Positions 6,989 to 13,313 of a stretch of DNA of 13,313 bases are shown here, one piece after another. Below the pieces are notes generated by a model. It saw only the letters and a list, made by a program, of their open reading frames with translations, was not told where the DNA came from and did no database searches. This stretch comes from an uncultured Rikenellaceae bacterium (GTDB taxonomy: Bacteria; Bacteroidota; Bacteroidia; Bacteroidales; Rikenellaceae), in the NCBI GenBank assembly GCA_947054185.1, contig CAMRVW010000049.1, positions 1 to 13,313 on the forward strand. The letters are read 5' to 3'. How positions within the stretch are numbered: position 1 is the first letter of the stretch; every line of letters starts with the position of its first letter. Made by a program: the position numbers and the translations under genes.

Positions 6989-7450
6989 TTAATGTTTGCT
7001 CTTCATCGCTCGGTCCATCAGACGTTTGGCGTCTTTCTCCTTTATATAGTCGCGTTTGTCATACTTCTTGCGGCCGCGTCCCACCCCTATGTCGAGCTTG
7101 GCAAGGCCGCTCGAGTTGATAAACAGACGTATGCCCACCACCGTGAGCCCTTTGTCTTGCAGCATGCGTTCTATTTTTGACAGCTCGCGCCGTTGCAGCA
7201 GCAGCTTGCGGTCGCGTTTGGGCGTGTGGTTGTTATATGTGCCCCATTCGTATTCGGCTATGTTCATGCCGCGCACGAAGAGCTCGCCGCGGTGCATGTA
7301 ACAGTAACAGTCCACCAGCGATGCCTTGGAGGCGCGCAGCGATTTTATCTCGGTGCCTGTGAGCACTATGCCGGCGGTGAAGGTCTCGAGTATCTCGTAA
7401 TCGAACGAGGCTCTTCTGTTACGTATGTTTATTTTGTGTTGTTCGGTCAT
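6989..7450 (-). CDS. smpB: SsrA-binding protein SmpB
   Basis: SmpB binds tmRNA and delivers it to stalled ribosomes for trans-translation. The 153-residue basic protein shows the family's landmarks: GTEIKSLRASKASLVDCYC (32-50), NHTPKRDRKLLL (74-85) and the basic C-terminal tail GRGRKKYDKRDYIKEKDAKR (124-143) that reaches the decoding centre. Length is typical. It is the first gene of a minus-strand cluster with apbE and a lipid kinase. A TAACTTTG box 20 nt upstream of the start codon suggests a short-leader promoter. The tmRNA gene itself is not seen nearby. Confidence 0.97.
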   Translation of the reverse strand: MTEQHKINIRNRRASFDYEILETFTAGIVLTGTEIKSLRASKASLVDCYCYMHRGELFVRGMNIAEYEWGTYNNHTPKRDRKLLLQRRELSKIERMLQDKGLTVVGIRLFINSSGLAKLDIGVGRGRKKYDKRDYIKEKDAKRLMDRAMKSKH

Positions 7451-7470
7451 GTCGGTGACAAATTGATTAA

Positions 7471-7478
7471 CAAAGTTA
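7471..7478 (-). promoter_or_regulatory. Probable -7 promoter box of smpB
   Basis: The minus strand reads TAACTTTG, an exact match to the Bacteroidota TAnnTTTG box, giving a predicted start near 7467 and a leader of about 17 nt. The upstream TTTG element is missing at the expected distance (the minus strand reads ATCA at 7501-7498), so the promoter may be weak, or helped by an activator. Confidence 0.45.
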
Positions 7479-7480
7479 AT

Positions 7481-7498
7481 AAAAAACCTGAAACAGGT
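7481..7498 (-). terminator. Short terminator-like hairpin just upstream of the smpB promoter box
   Basis: On the minus strand ACCTG (7498-7494) pairs with CAGGT (7490-7486) around a TTT loop and is followed by a run of six T. The five-pair stem is short for a terminator. It would shield smpB from transcripts entering from the 650-nt intergenic region, although no minus-strand gene is recognised there. It also overlaps the spacer region of the smpB promoter. Confidence 0.3.
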
Positions 7499-7734
7499 GA
7501 TAATTTTTTGTCAGACGGCTGCATAATCGGTGGCCGTCGGACAGGTTACGGCGTTTCAGTCTCAAAAATCCTGCCTTGCCGACGCTGTAAGAGGCTCTTT
7601 TAAAAAAGGGGCCTTTTGATCGGGGTGGTGTTTGAAATATAACATTTGGTGTAAAAAGTGGTTAAAATTTCTTGGTTGATGGCTCGGTATGGTGATAAAA
7701 AATAAGCGTTTATGGTCAAAAAAATTATAAATTA

Positions 7735-7765
7735 TTTGGATATTAAAAAAAGAGGGGTATATTTG
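7735..7765 (+). promoter_or_regulatory. Consensus Bacteroidota promoter for the susC-susD operon
   Basis: TTTG at 7735-7738, exactly 19 nt, then TATATTTG at 7758-7765 fit the primary sigma consensus at every defined position. This is the best promoter in the window. Transcription would begin near 7769, about 330 nt before the susC start codon. No comparable promoter is seen closer to the gene, so either the operon has a long leader or this promoter makes a separate small RNA. Confidence 0.6.
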
Positions 7766-8100
7766 TCTTGTGAAAAGGATCATGTTTTGGGATGTACGAT
7801 AGCTGTCGGTTGAGTGTTAAAACATTTTATCAGAGGCATTGAGTGGTTTGCCTTGAAGGTGTGAGACCCGGTGTTGTTGCTTGAAAGAGTATGATGGAAA
7901 TGGAAAAAACGGGGGTCGGGCCGATAAAAAATCACTTGAAAAACGTCACGGATGAAAAAAACATGCGTTGCGGTAAAAAGCCGAAAGGTCTTGCGGGTTT
8001 TGTGCTTGTCGGTCGGCGGTCTTTTCCCGGCGTAATGTAAAATGCGGCGGATGTCGCGAAATAAAGTGGAAATCTTTTGTTTAATTTAAACCAATTATCT

Positions 8101-11100
8101 ATGAAAAACGGTTTACAAAATCGGCTCGGAAGAGGCTTTTTGTTTGCCGCCGTGCTTTGCGGGGCTGTGGCTCCCGGCGTGGTGTCGGCAAACGGAGAGC
8201 TTCCTTCGACAACGGTGTCTGATTTTATTCAGACCAAGACGGTCACCGGTAAGGTGGTCGATACCAAAGGCCAGCCGGTCATAGGCGCCACGGTTATCGT
8301 GCAGAACACATCGCGCGGTGACATTACCGGTGTCGACGGTTCGTTCTCTATCGATAACGTGAAGGTCGGTGAAAACCTTGAGGTGGCCTTTATAGGTTAC
8401 CTTACCAAGATTGTGCCTGTGGGCACCGAGACCAGCATAACCGTTACCCTCGAAGACGACGCACTGAAAGTGGAAGATGTCGTTGTGGTGGGTTTCGGTA
8501 CTCAGAAGAAGGTCAATCTTACCGGCGCTGTGGCCTCTGTCGACAGCGAAGAGCTTTTGAAACGTCCCGTGGCCGATGTTAAACAGATGCTTCAGGGTGC
8601 GATACCCGGTTTGAACATCAACGTTACAACCAGCCAGCCGGGTGCCGAGTCTATCTCTATGAACATCCGCGGTGCCAACTCGTTCGGTACCTCTGCCGAG
8701 CCGTTGGTGCTCATCAACGGTGTCGAGGGCTCTATCGGCGACCTCGACCCCGCATCTGTCGAGAGCGTATCGGTGTTGAAAGATGCCGCTTCTGCCTCTA
8801 TTTACGGTTCGCGTGCGGCAAACGGCGTGATACTTATCACCACCAAGAACGGTACGGGTACCCGCGATCGTGTGTCGGTGACCTATAACATGAACCTCGG
8901 TTTCCACAAGGCCGCAAAACTTTACGACCTGGTGACCGACCCCGTCGAGTACATGCAGCTCAAGAACATGGCCATGGCAAACTCAGGGTATGGTACTTCT
9001 GCCGGATTCCCTTTCTATACCGAAGGCGAGATGGACCTTTACCGTAACCGTACCGACGAGAACGACCCTTACGGCAAATATACCGGTTTCGACTGGCAGG
9101 ATTATATGTTCCGCACGGCGTTGGTGCAGAACCACAATATCGGTATAGCGGGTTCAACCGAGTCGACCTCGTATAACATCAACCTCTCTTACATGAACCA
9201 GGAGGGTACCATGCGCGGTTACGGTTTCAAGCGTTACAACATCACCACCGCTTTCCAGGCTCAGCTCAAACCGTGGTTGAAGGTGGGTACCAATGTGTTG
9301 CTCACACATGGTACGCGCAACAACCCCTTGAACGGTGCCGAAGACGGTTTCTTGGCAACTCTGGCTCAGGCCCCCACTTACAAACCGTGGCTGGTCGACA
9401 AGACAGGTGTAAACGGCGAGCCTCTCTGGACAAGCTGGGCTTTCACTAATGAGTATAAGTATGTCGGCGGTAACAAAAACATACCTGCCGTTAATGCCAA
9501 CTCGTTCAGCAAGAGACAGAACTATCATGTGAATGCTCAGGCATTCTTCAATGCCAACATAGTAAAAGGTCTTACATGGCACACCAAGGCAGCCGTGCGT
9601 TACGGCCAGACCAACGGTAAAGACTGGGGTCAGGCAGGCGTGCCCATGTATAACTATCTGACCGGCGAGCCTCAGGGAGGAACCGTTGAGGTTGCCAATA
9701 AGGGTGGTCTTACCTCTCTTGCCGCAACGAGCCTTTACACCAACCTTTACACCTATCTGCGTTATGATTACACCAGCAAGAACAGCAATCATAACTTCTC
9801 TGTAATGGGCGGTTACAGCCAGGAGCAGTACGATTACCGTTACTTGGACGGCTTCCGCAGAAATTACAACTTCCCGCTTTACGAACTCAATGCCGGTGTT
9901 GCCGATGCCACCCGCACCAACAGCGGTTACTCTTACTCGTGGGCTCTTATGTCGGGCTTCGGTCGTGTCAATTACAACTTCAAAGAGCGTTACCTCGTTG
10001 AGGCCAACATCCGTTACGACGGTACCTCGCGCATAGCCAAAAACAACCGTTGGGGTGTGTTCCCCTCGTTCTCAGTGGGCTGGAGGCTTACCGAAGAGCA
10101 GTTCATGAAAGACCTCAACCTCTCATGGCTCAACAGTGTCAAGTTCCGTGGTTCATGGGGTTTGCTCGGTAACCAGGACGTGGGTAAGAATGCGGCCGAT
10201 GTCTATCCCTATCAGGCGCTTATATCGACAGGCTCTAACCTCAACTATGTGTTTGACGGTGTGAACATCGCTCCGGGTGCGGCTCAGACTGCGGCAAACA
10301 ATGCCAACTTGAAGTGGGAGACCACCGCAATAGGCGACTTCGGTGTCGACCTGCAGCTCTTCCGCGGCCTTAACATCACTTTCGACTGGTATCACAAACG
10401 CACTTACGACATTATACGCGGTGCTCAGGTCAGCTCGCTTCTTGGTCTTTCTGCGCCTGTCATCAACGACGGTGAGATGGTCAACAAAGGTGTTGAGTTC
10501 ATGATAGGCTGGAACGACCGTATCGACAACGGCATCTTTAAAGATTTGAGCTATAATGCCAACTTCTTTATTGCCAAGAATAAGAACGAGCTTGTGAAAT
10601 ATGGTGCCACCGAATATGGCGGCGATATGTTCGGTGCTCAGAGAACAATATTCCAGGAGGGCGGCACTTATGGTGCATGGTATCTTTTGGAGGCTGTCGG
10701 CATTTACGAGAGCGACGCTCAGGTTCAGCTCCGTGAGCTTAACGGCGTAAATATCGCTCCCATCAACAATACGGTTCGTGCCGGTGATATCATCTATCGC
10801 GACGTTGACGGTGACGGTAAGATAACCGATGCCGACTGGACTGTTCAGGACGGCTATTACGAGAAGTTCAATTACACCATCAACCTCGGCCTGGCCTGGA
10901 AAGGCTTCGACCTCTCTATGATGCTTCAGGGCCGTGCCGGCCGCAAGACCATGGACCTCGGTTACATGGGCTTCGGTACCATTCCCTTCGTTCAGGGTTC
11001 GGCTCCCCGTAAAGATTATGTGGCAGGCATGTGGACGGAAGAAAATCCCGCCGGTGCAACATGGCCCCGTTTGGATTACAGATATAATGGCAGTGACTAT

Positions 11101-11358
11101 AAAAACATGGTCAGCAGCACATTCTATCTTAAGAACTCGAGCTTCATGCGTTTGAAGAACCTGACTGTGGGTTACACCATTCCCGCTCGTCTGACTCAGA
11201 AGATAGGCGTTCAGAAATTGCGCGTATATTTCTCAGGCGACAACCTTGCAACTGCAACCAAGTTTGACGGTCTCGATCCCGAGCGCAACATGGGTAACTA
11301 TGGTGTGAACTATCCCTTGAGCCGTATATGCTCGTTCGGTGTAAACCTTCAGTTCTAA
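8101..11358 (+). CDS. SusC/RagA-type TonB-dependent outer-membrane transporter
   Basis: This is the channel half of a SusCD nutrient importer, which moves glycans, peptides or other ligands across the outer membrane using energy from TonB. The 1085-residue protein has a signal peptide (1-30, ending VVSA), a carboxypeptidase-regulatory-like domain (TVTGKVVDTKGQPVIGATV from residue 47 to about 120), a TonB-box-like VEDVVVVGFG (124-133), a plug domain (about 140-255, with SIYGSRAANGVILITTK) and a long beta barrel ending in VNLQF. A DVDGDGKITDAD loop (901-912) in the barrel region resembles a calcium-binding loop. I chose the ATG at 8101 over the TTG at 8077 because it gives the signal peptide directly. 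Codons look optimised, with fewer ATA than in the genes to the left, which suggests high expression. The substrate cannot be told. Confidence 0.95.
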   Translation: MKNGLQNRLGRGFLFAAVLCGAVAPGVVSANGELPSTTVSDFIQTKTVTGKVVDTKGQPVIGATVIVQNTSRGDITGVDGSFSIDNVKVGENLEVAFIGYLTKIVPVGTETSITVTLEDDALKVEDVVVVGFGTQKKVNLTGAVASVDSEELLKRPVADVKQMLQGAIPGLNINVTTSQPGAESISMNIRGANSFGTSAEPLVLINGVEGSIGDLDPASVESVSVLKDAASASIYGSRAANGVILITTKNGTGTRDRVSVTYNMNLGFHKAAKLYDLVTDPVEYMQLKNMAMANSGYGTSAGFPFYTEGEMDLYRNRTDENDPYGKYTGFDWQDYMFRTALVQNHNIGIAGSTESTSYNINLSYMNQEGTMRGYGFKRYNITTAFQAQLKPWLKVGTNVLLTHGTRNNPLNGAEDGFLATLAQAPTYKPWLVDKTGVNGEPLWTSWAFTNEYKYVGGNKNIPAVNANSFSKRQNYHVNAQAFFNANIVKGLTWHTKAAVRYGQTNGKDWGQAGVPMYNYLTGEPQGGTVEVANKGGLTSLAATSLYTNLYTYLRYDYTSKNSNHNFSVMGGYSQEQYDYRYLDGFRRNYNFPLYELNAGVADATRTNSGYSYSWALMSGFGRVNYNFKERYLVEANIRYDGTSRIAKNNRWGVFPSFSVGWRLTEEQFMKDLNLSWLNSVKFRGSWGLLGNQDVGKNAADVYPYQALISTGSNLNYVFDGVNIAPGAAQTAANNANLKWETTAIGDFGVDLQLFRGLNITFDWYHKRTYDIIRGAQVSSLLGLSAPVINDGEMVNKGVEFMIGWNDRIDNGIFKDLSYNANFFIAKNKNELVKYGATEYGGDMFGAQRTIFQEGGTYGAWYLLEAVGIYESDAQVQLRELNGVNIAPINNTVRAGDIIYRDVDGDGKITDADWTVQDGYYEKFNYTINLGLAWKGFDLSMMLQGRAGRKTMDLGYMGFGTIPFVQGSAPRKDYVAGMWTEENPAGATWPRLDYRYNGSDYKNMVSSTFYLKNSSFMRLKNLTVGYTIPARLTQKIGVQKLRVYFSGDNLATATKFDGLDPERNMGNYGVNYPLSRICSFGVNLQF

Positions 11359-11390
11359 CAGGGAGTGAAACTAAATTAAAAAAGTTCGTT

Positions 11391-13142
11391 ATGAAAAAAA
11401 TATTATTTTTAGTGTTAGGGTGCTCTCTGCTCTTTGCTCCTTCTTGTGAGGATTTCTTGCAGAAGAACGACCCCACAAACCCCACGGAGACCACTTTCTG
11501 GCAGTCGAAAAACGACTTCGATATGGCTCTGACGGCAATTTATGCCCGCATCAGGGGTGGTATATATTATGCACAGACTGCTTATCCTTCGCAGAACCTT
11601 TTGTCGACCTATCTCAGCTTTTTCGATAACTTTAGCGACAATGCGGTGAGCAATAGTGTGACAACAGATGGCTCTGAGGCAGTTTTGCAAGATGCCATAA
11701 GCCCTAGCAACATGCCCGGCATGACAAACGATGCATATGGTTATTCTTATACCTGCATCGAGCGTATCAATATATTCCTTGACAAGCTCGAGGTGTTTTA
11801 TTCAGACAAGAACAATGCCGATTACAAGCAGTTCAAGGGTGAGGCTTTGGCCTTGCGCGGTATAATGTATCACTATCTTTATGTATGTTACGGTGAGGTG
11901 CCCGTGGTGAAAGAGGCGCTCACCATCGAGACCATGTATAAAGAGAAATCTTCGAGAGAAGATGTGTACAAAGCCGTTATCGCCGATTTTACCGATGCTA
12001 TTGCATGCCTTAAGGCAGGCGAGACATACTCTGCAAAGCCCGGTCGCATAACCCACGATGCCACTATTGCATTCCGTGCAAGGACCAGACTTTATCATGC
12101 TTACGATGCCTCAGGCAAGGCCAACACTGCCGAGATGACCGATATTCTCGCAGAGCTGGAGACTATTAAGGCAACGTACACCATGTCTAAAGATCTGTTG
12201 GCCAACTTCCACTCAGGTTCGCAGGCCAACAGCCCCGAGATCATGTTCTCTTTAAGGTTTCTCAAGCCGAGCTATCGTAACCAGATAGACCTTTTTGTCG
12301 GTAACTGGAAGACCATTTGCCCCACGCGCGATTTGGTTTATGCTTTCCCCATGGCCGACGGCACCAAATACACTCCCGACCCCACTGTTGAGGCGGCGAT
12401 GTATCCCGACATGGAGGCTCAGAGCAAGGAGATGGATGCTTTGCGCGAGCAGCTGAAAAAGCAGGGTCTTAAAGACGAAGAGATTGAGAAGAAGGTGGCT
12501 GAAGAGCTTAAGAAAAGATCTCAGGCGCTATATGCGGTTTATGAAAAGATTTTTGAAAATCGTGACCCCCGTCTGGCCAAGTCTATCGCTCACAACAATG
12601 TGTATGACTTTACGGGTTACCTGGCCAATGCCGACTCTGTGGTAAATGGTGAGACTTCATTGACCTATTTCAATGTTTACAAGCTCGTTACCCCCATCAC
12701 CAACAAGGTGTCTAGCGCCGGTGGCTGGAACCAGGGTTATGGCTGGCAAGGTGACCAGGACGTTGTGTTGATGCGTTGGGGCCATGTGCTTCTTATGAAG
12801 GCCGAGGCGGCGTTCGAGTCGGGCAATACGGCTGATGCAATCAAGTACATCAACGAGTTGCGCACTCCCCGCGGCATCGTTGCCATCACCGATTTGGACC
12901 GGGATGCTCTTCGTAACGAGATACGCATAGAGACCTGCTTCGAGGGCTTGCGTTACTTCGACATGAAGCGTTGGAGAATTCTCGACAAGATGAACGGTAA
13001 GGTTAAAGACCCTTCTCTGCCTAAGAGTTACAAGGTTGTCATCAACCCCGCTCACTTCGACTGGCCCATACCTCAGAGCGAGATACTCAAGGCTCGCGAG
13101 AACGGCGTCGATCTGAAACAGAACCCCGGTTATGCAATGTGA
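11391..13142 (+). CDS. SusD/RagB-type surface lipoprotein, partner of the SusC-type transporter
   Basis: SusD proteins form the lid of the SusCD complex and capture ligand at the cell surface. The 583-residue product has a lipoprotein signal, with Cys19 in PSCEDFL the likely lipidated residue, as is common in SusD; Cys11 is an alternative. Typical segments follow: DFDMALTAIYARI near residue 43, ALALRGIMYHYLYVCYGEVPVV (helical core with TPR-like repeats), FENRDPRL (388-395), VLLMKAEAAFESGN, and the C-terminal EGLRYFDMKRW and WPIPQSEI. Residues 341-380 form a very charged helical stretch, rich in E and K, just before ENRDPRL, which may be a coiled-coil insertion. The start at 11391 gives the lipoprotein signal; an in-frame ATG at 11328 overlaps susC. 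It lies 32 nt after susC, so the two are an operon. Confidence 0.95.
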   Translation: MKKILFLVLGCSLLFAPSCEDFLQKNDPTNPTETTFWQSKNDFDMALTAIYARIRGGIYYAQTAYPSQNLLSTYLSFFDNFSDNAVSNSVTTDGSEAVLQDAISPSNMPGMTNDAYGYSYTCIERINIFLDKLEVFYSDKNNADYKQFKGEALALRGIMYHYLYVCYGEVPVVKEALTIETMYKEKSSREDVYKAVIADFTDAIACLKAGETYSAKPGRITHDATIAFRARTRLYHAYDASGKANTAEMTDILAELETIKATYTMSKDLLANFHSGSQANSPEIMFSLRFLKPSYRNQIDLFVGNWKTICPTRDLVYAFPMADGTKYTPDPTVEAAMYPDMEAQSKEMDALREQLKKQGLKDEEIEKKVAEELKKRSQALYAVYEKIFENRDPRLAKSIAHNNVYDFTGYLANADSVVNGETSLTYFNVYKLVTPITNKVSSAGGWNQGYGWQGDQDVVLMRWGHVLLMKAEAAFESGNTADAIKYINELRTPRGIVAITDLDRDALRNEIRIETCFEGLRYFDMKRWRILDKMNGKVKDPSLPKSYKVVINPAHFDWPIPQSEILKARENGVDLKQNPGYAM

Positions 13143-13169
13143 TGACATAAGATAACGTTAACTGAAATT

Positions 13170-13204
13170 GAGGTTGCAGGATTTTCCTGCAACCTCTTTT
13201 GTTT
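13170..13204 (+). terminator. Intrinsic terminator after susD
   Basis: GAGGTTGCAGG (13170-13180) pairs perfectly with CCTGCAACCTC (13186-13196) around a five-base ATTTT loop, and TTTTGTTT follows. The 11-bp stem and T tract make a strong rho-independent terminator 27 nt after the susD stop, so the operon seems to hold only susC and susD. Confidence 0.9.
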
Positions 13205-13212
13205 GTGCCGAT

Positions 13213-13254
13213 ACTGCCGTTATTGGTTTGCTGAAACTGCCGTTATTGGTTTGC
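13213..13254 (+). repeat. Two 19-nt direct repeats, 23-nt period
   Basis: ACTGCCGTTATTGGTTTGC occurs at 13213-13231 and again at 13236-13254, identical, with four-base spacers. A third ACTGCC follows in phase at 13259-13264 and runs into the GC-rich core of the neighbouring repeat. The left-hand copy of that repeat has one diverged version of this unit (about 543-569), so the unit number differs between copies. Confidence 0.8.
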
Positions 13255-13313
13255 GGGAACTGCCTCCGGCGGCCCTTCCGGGGGAGGGGTCTCGGACCCC
13301 GTTTTGATATTTT
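13231..13313 (+). repeat. Right copy of the GC-rich dispersed repeat, cut by the window edge
   Basis: This copy matches the reverse complement of 486-569. It carries a possible hairpin formed by CCTCCGG (13263-13269) with the CCGG...AGG part of 13278-13287, and a perfect GGGGTC/GACCCC hairpin (13286-13291 with 13295-13300) followed by GTTTTGATATTTT. The loop is TCG here and ACT in the left copy read in the same direction, while both stem arms are unchanged. Being downstream of the susD terminator on the same strand, it could act as a second terminator. The element may continue past the window edge. Confidence 0.85.

Larger units (their letters stand above)
7451..8100. other. 650-nt divergent intergenic region, smpB to susC, with a long susC leader
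   Basis: I find no supportable protein gene here. Contents from left to right: the smpB promoter box and hairpin (7471-7498); an inverted repeat GACGGC/GCCGTC (7514-7519 with 7533-7538); a hairpin with GU pairs, GGCTCTTTT/AAAGGGGCC (7593-7613), followed by TTTTGA; an AT-rich stretch (about 7640-7765) holding the susC promoter; and a leader from about 7769 to 8100. The leader has weak stems such as AGGCA/TGCCT (7834-7853) and GCCGA/TCGGC (7980-8017), and a 13-nt palindrome GTTTAATTTAAAC (8079-8091) ten bases before the susC ATG. The leader could host a regulatory RNA or an attenuator, but no known riboswitch class is recognised. Confidence 0.5.

Noticed and set aside
7562..7783. A 73-codon minus-strand frame between smpB and susC
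   Set aside because: AT-rich composition gives an Ile-, Phe- and His-heavy product without motif, and it overlaps the predicted susC promoter.
7891..8040. A 49-codon + strand ORF starting ATGATGGAAATGG in the susC leader
   Set aside because: Its weak upstream purine stretch and short basic product without a motif are not enough for a gene call. A leader peptide is possible but unsupported.
7451..8100. A tmRNA gene next to smpB
   Set aside because: I looked for a tRNA-like end with a CCA tail and an ALAA-type tag frame and found neither on either strand.
8113..8907. A 264-codon minus-strand frame
   Set aside because: It is antisense to the conserved signal, regulatory-like and plug domains of the SusC-type gene and shows no motif of its own.

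Overview
The window looks like chromosomal DNA of a Bacteroidales (Bacteroidota) bacterium. The evidence is a SusC/SusD outer-membrane pair, several promoters of the Bacteroidota type (TTTG, about 19 nt, TAnnTTTG), mostly weak Shine-Dalgarno sequences, an ApbE flavin-transferase lipoprotein, and housekeeping genes with Bacteroidota-like sequences. Base composition is near even, and ATA is a frequent isoleucine codon outside susC/susD. Genus cannot be told from what I can see.

Layout from left to right. Positions 1-484 hold no gene I can support, only short hairpins. An 84-nt GC-rich repeat (486-569) follows. Then come ung on the + strand (uracil-DNA glycosylase, 654-1316), a 74-nt-period tandem duplication that carries a promoter (1371-1520), and an Omp85/BamA-type barrel protein (1526-2824). 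Next is a probable two-gene unit: L-serine dehydratase (2937-4124) and a DUF4241 protein (4140-4913). A hairpin terminator at 4916-4949 separates these from a convergent minus-strand cluster read smpB (7450-6989), apbE (6977-5982), lipid kinase (5916-4972). A 650-nt divergent intergenic region (7451-8100) holds a well-formed promoter that predicts a leader of about 330 nt for the SusC-type TonB-dependent transporter (8101-11358). The SusD-type lipoprotein follows (11391-13142), and a strong intrinsic terminator (13170-13204) closes the pair. A second, inverted copy of the left-hand repeat runs off the right edge (13231-13313).

Functions group loosely: DNA repair (Ung), outer-membrane biogenesis or transport (Omp85-type barrel, SusC/SusD), amino-acid catabolism (serine to pyruvate and ammonia), ribosome rescue (SmpB), flavinylation of redox proteins (ApbE) and lipid phosphorylation (DagK-type kinase). 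SusC and SusD should form a surface uptake complex, but no hydrolase, regulator or sigma/anti-sigma gene sits beside them here, so the substrate is open. I see no mobile-element gene, CRISPR array, rRNA or tRNA.

I found no clear new multi-gene system. The most interesting signals are non-coding. They are the inverted dispersed repeat with conserved stems and a changed loop, the promoter-bearing 74-nt duplication directly upstream of a nearly leaderless start codon, the sequence that duplication shares with a terminator hairpin 3.5 kb away, and the long leader of susC.
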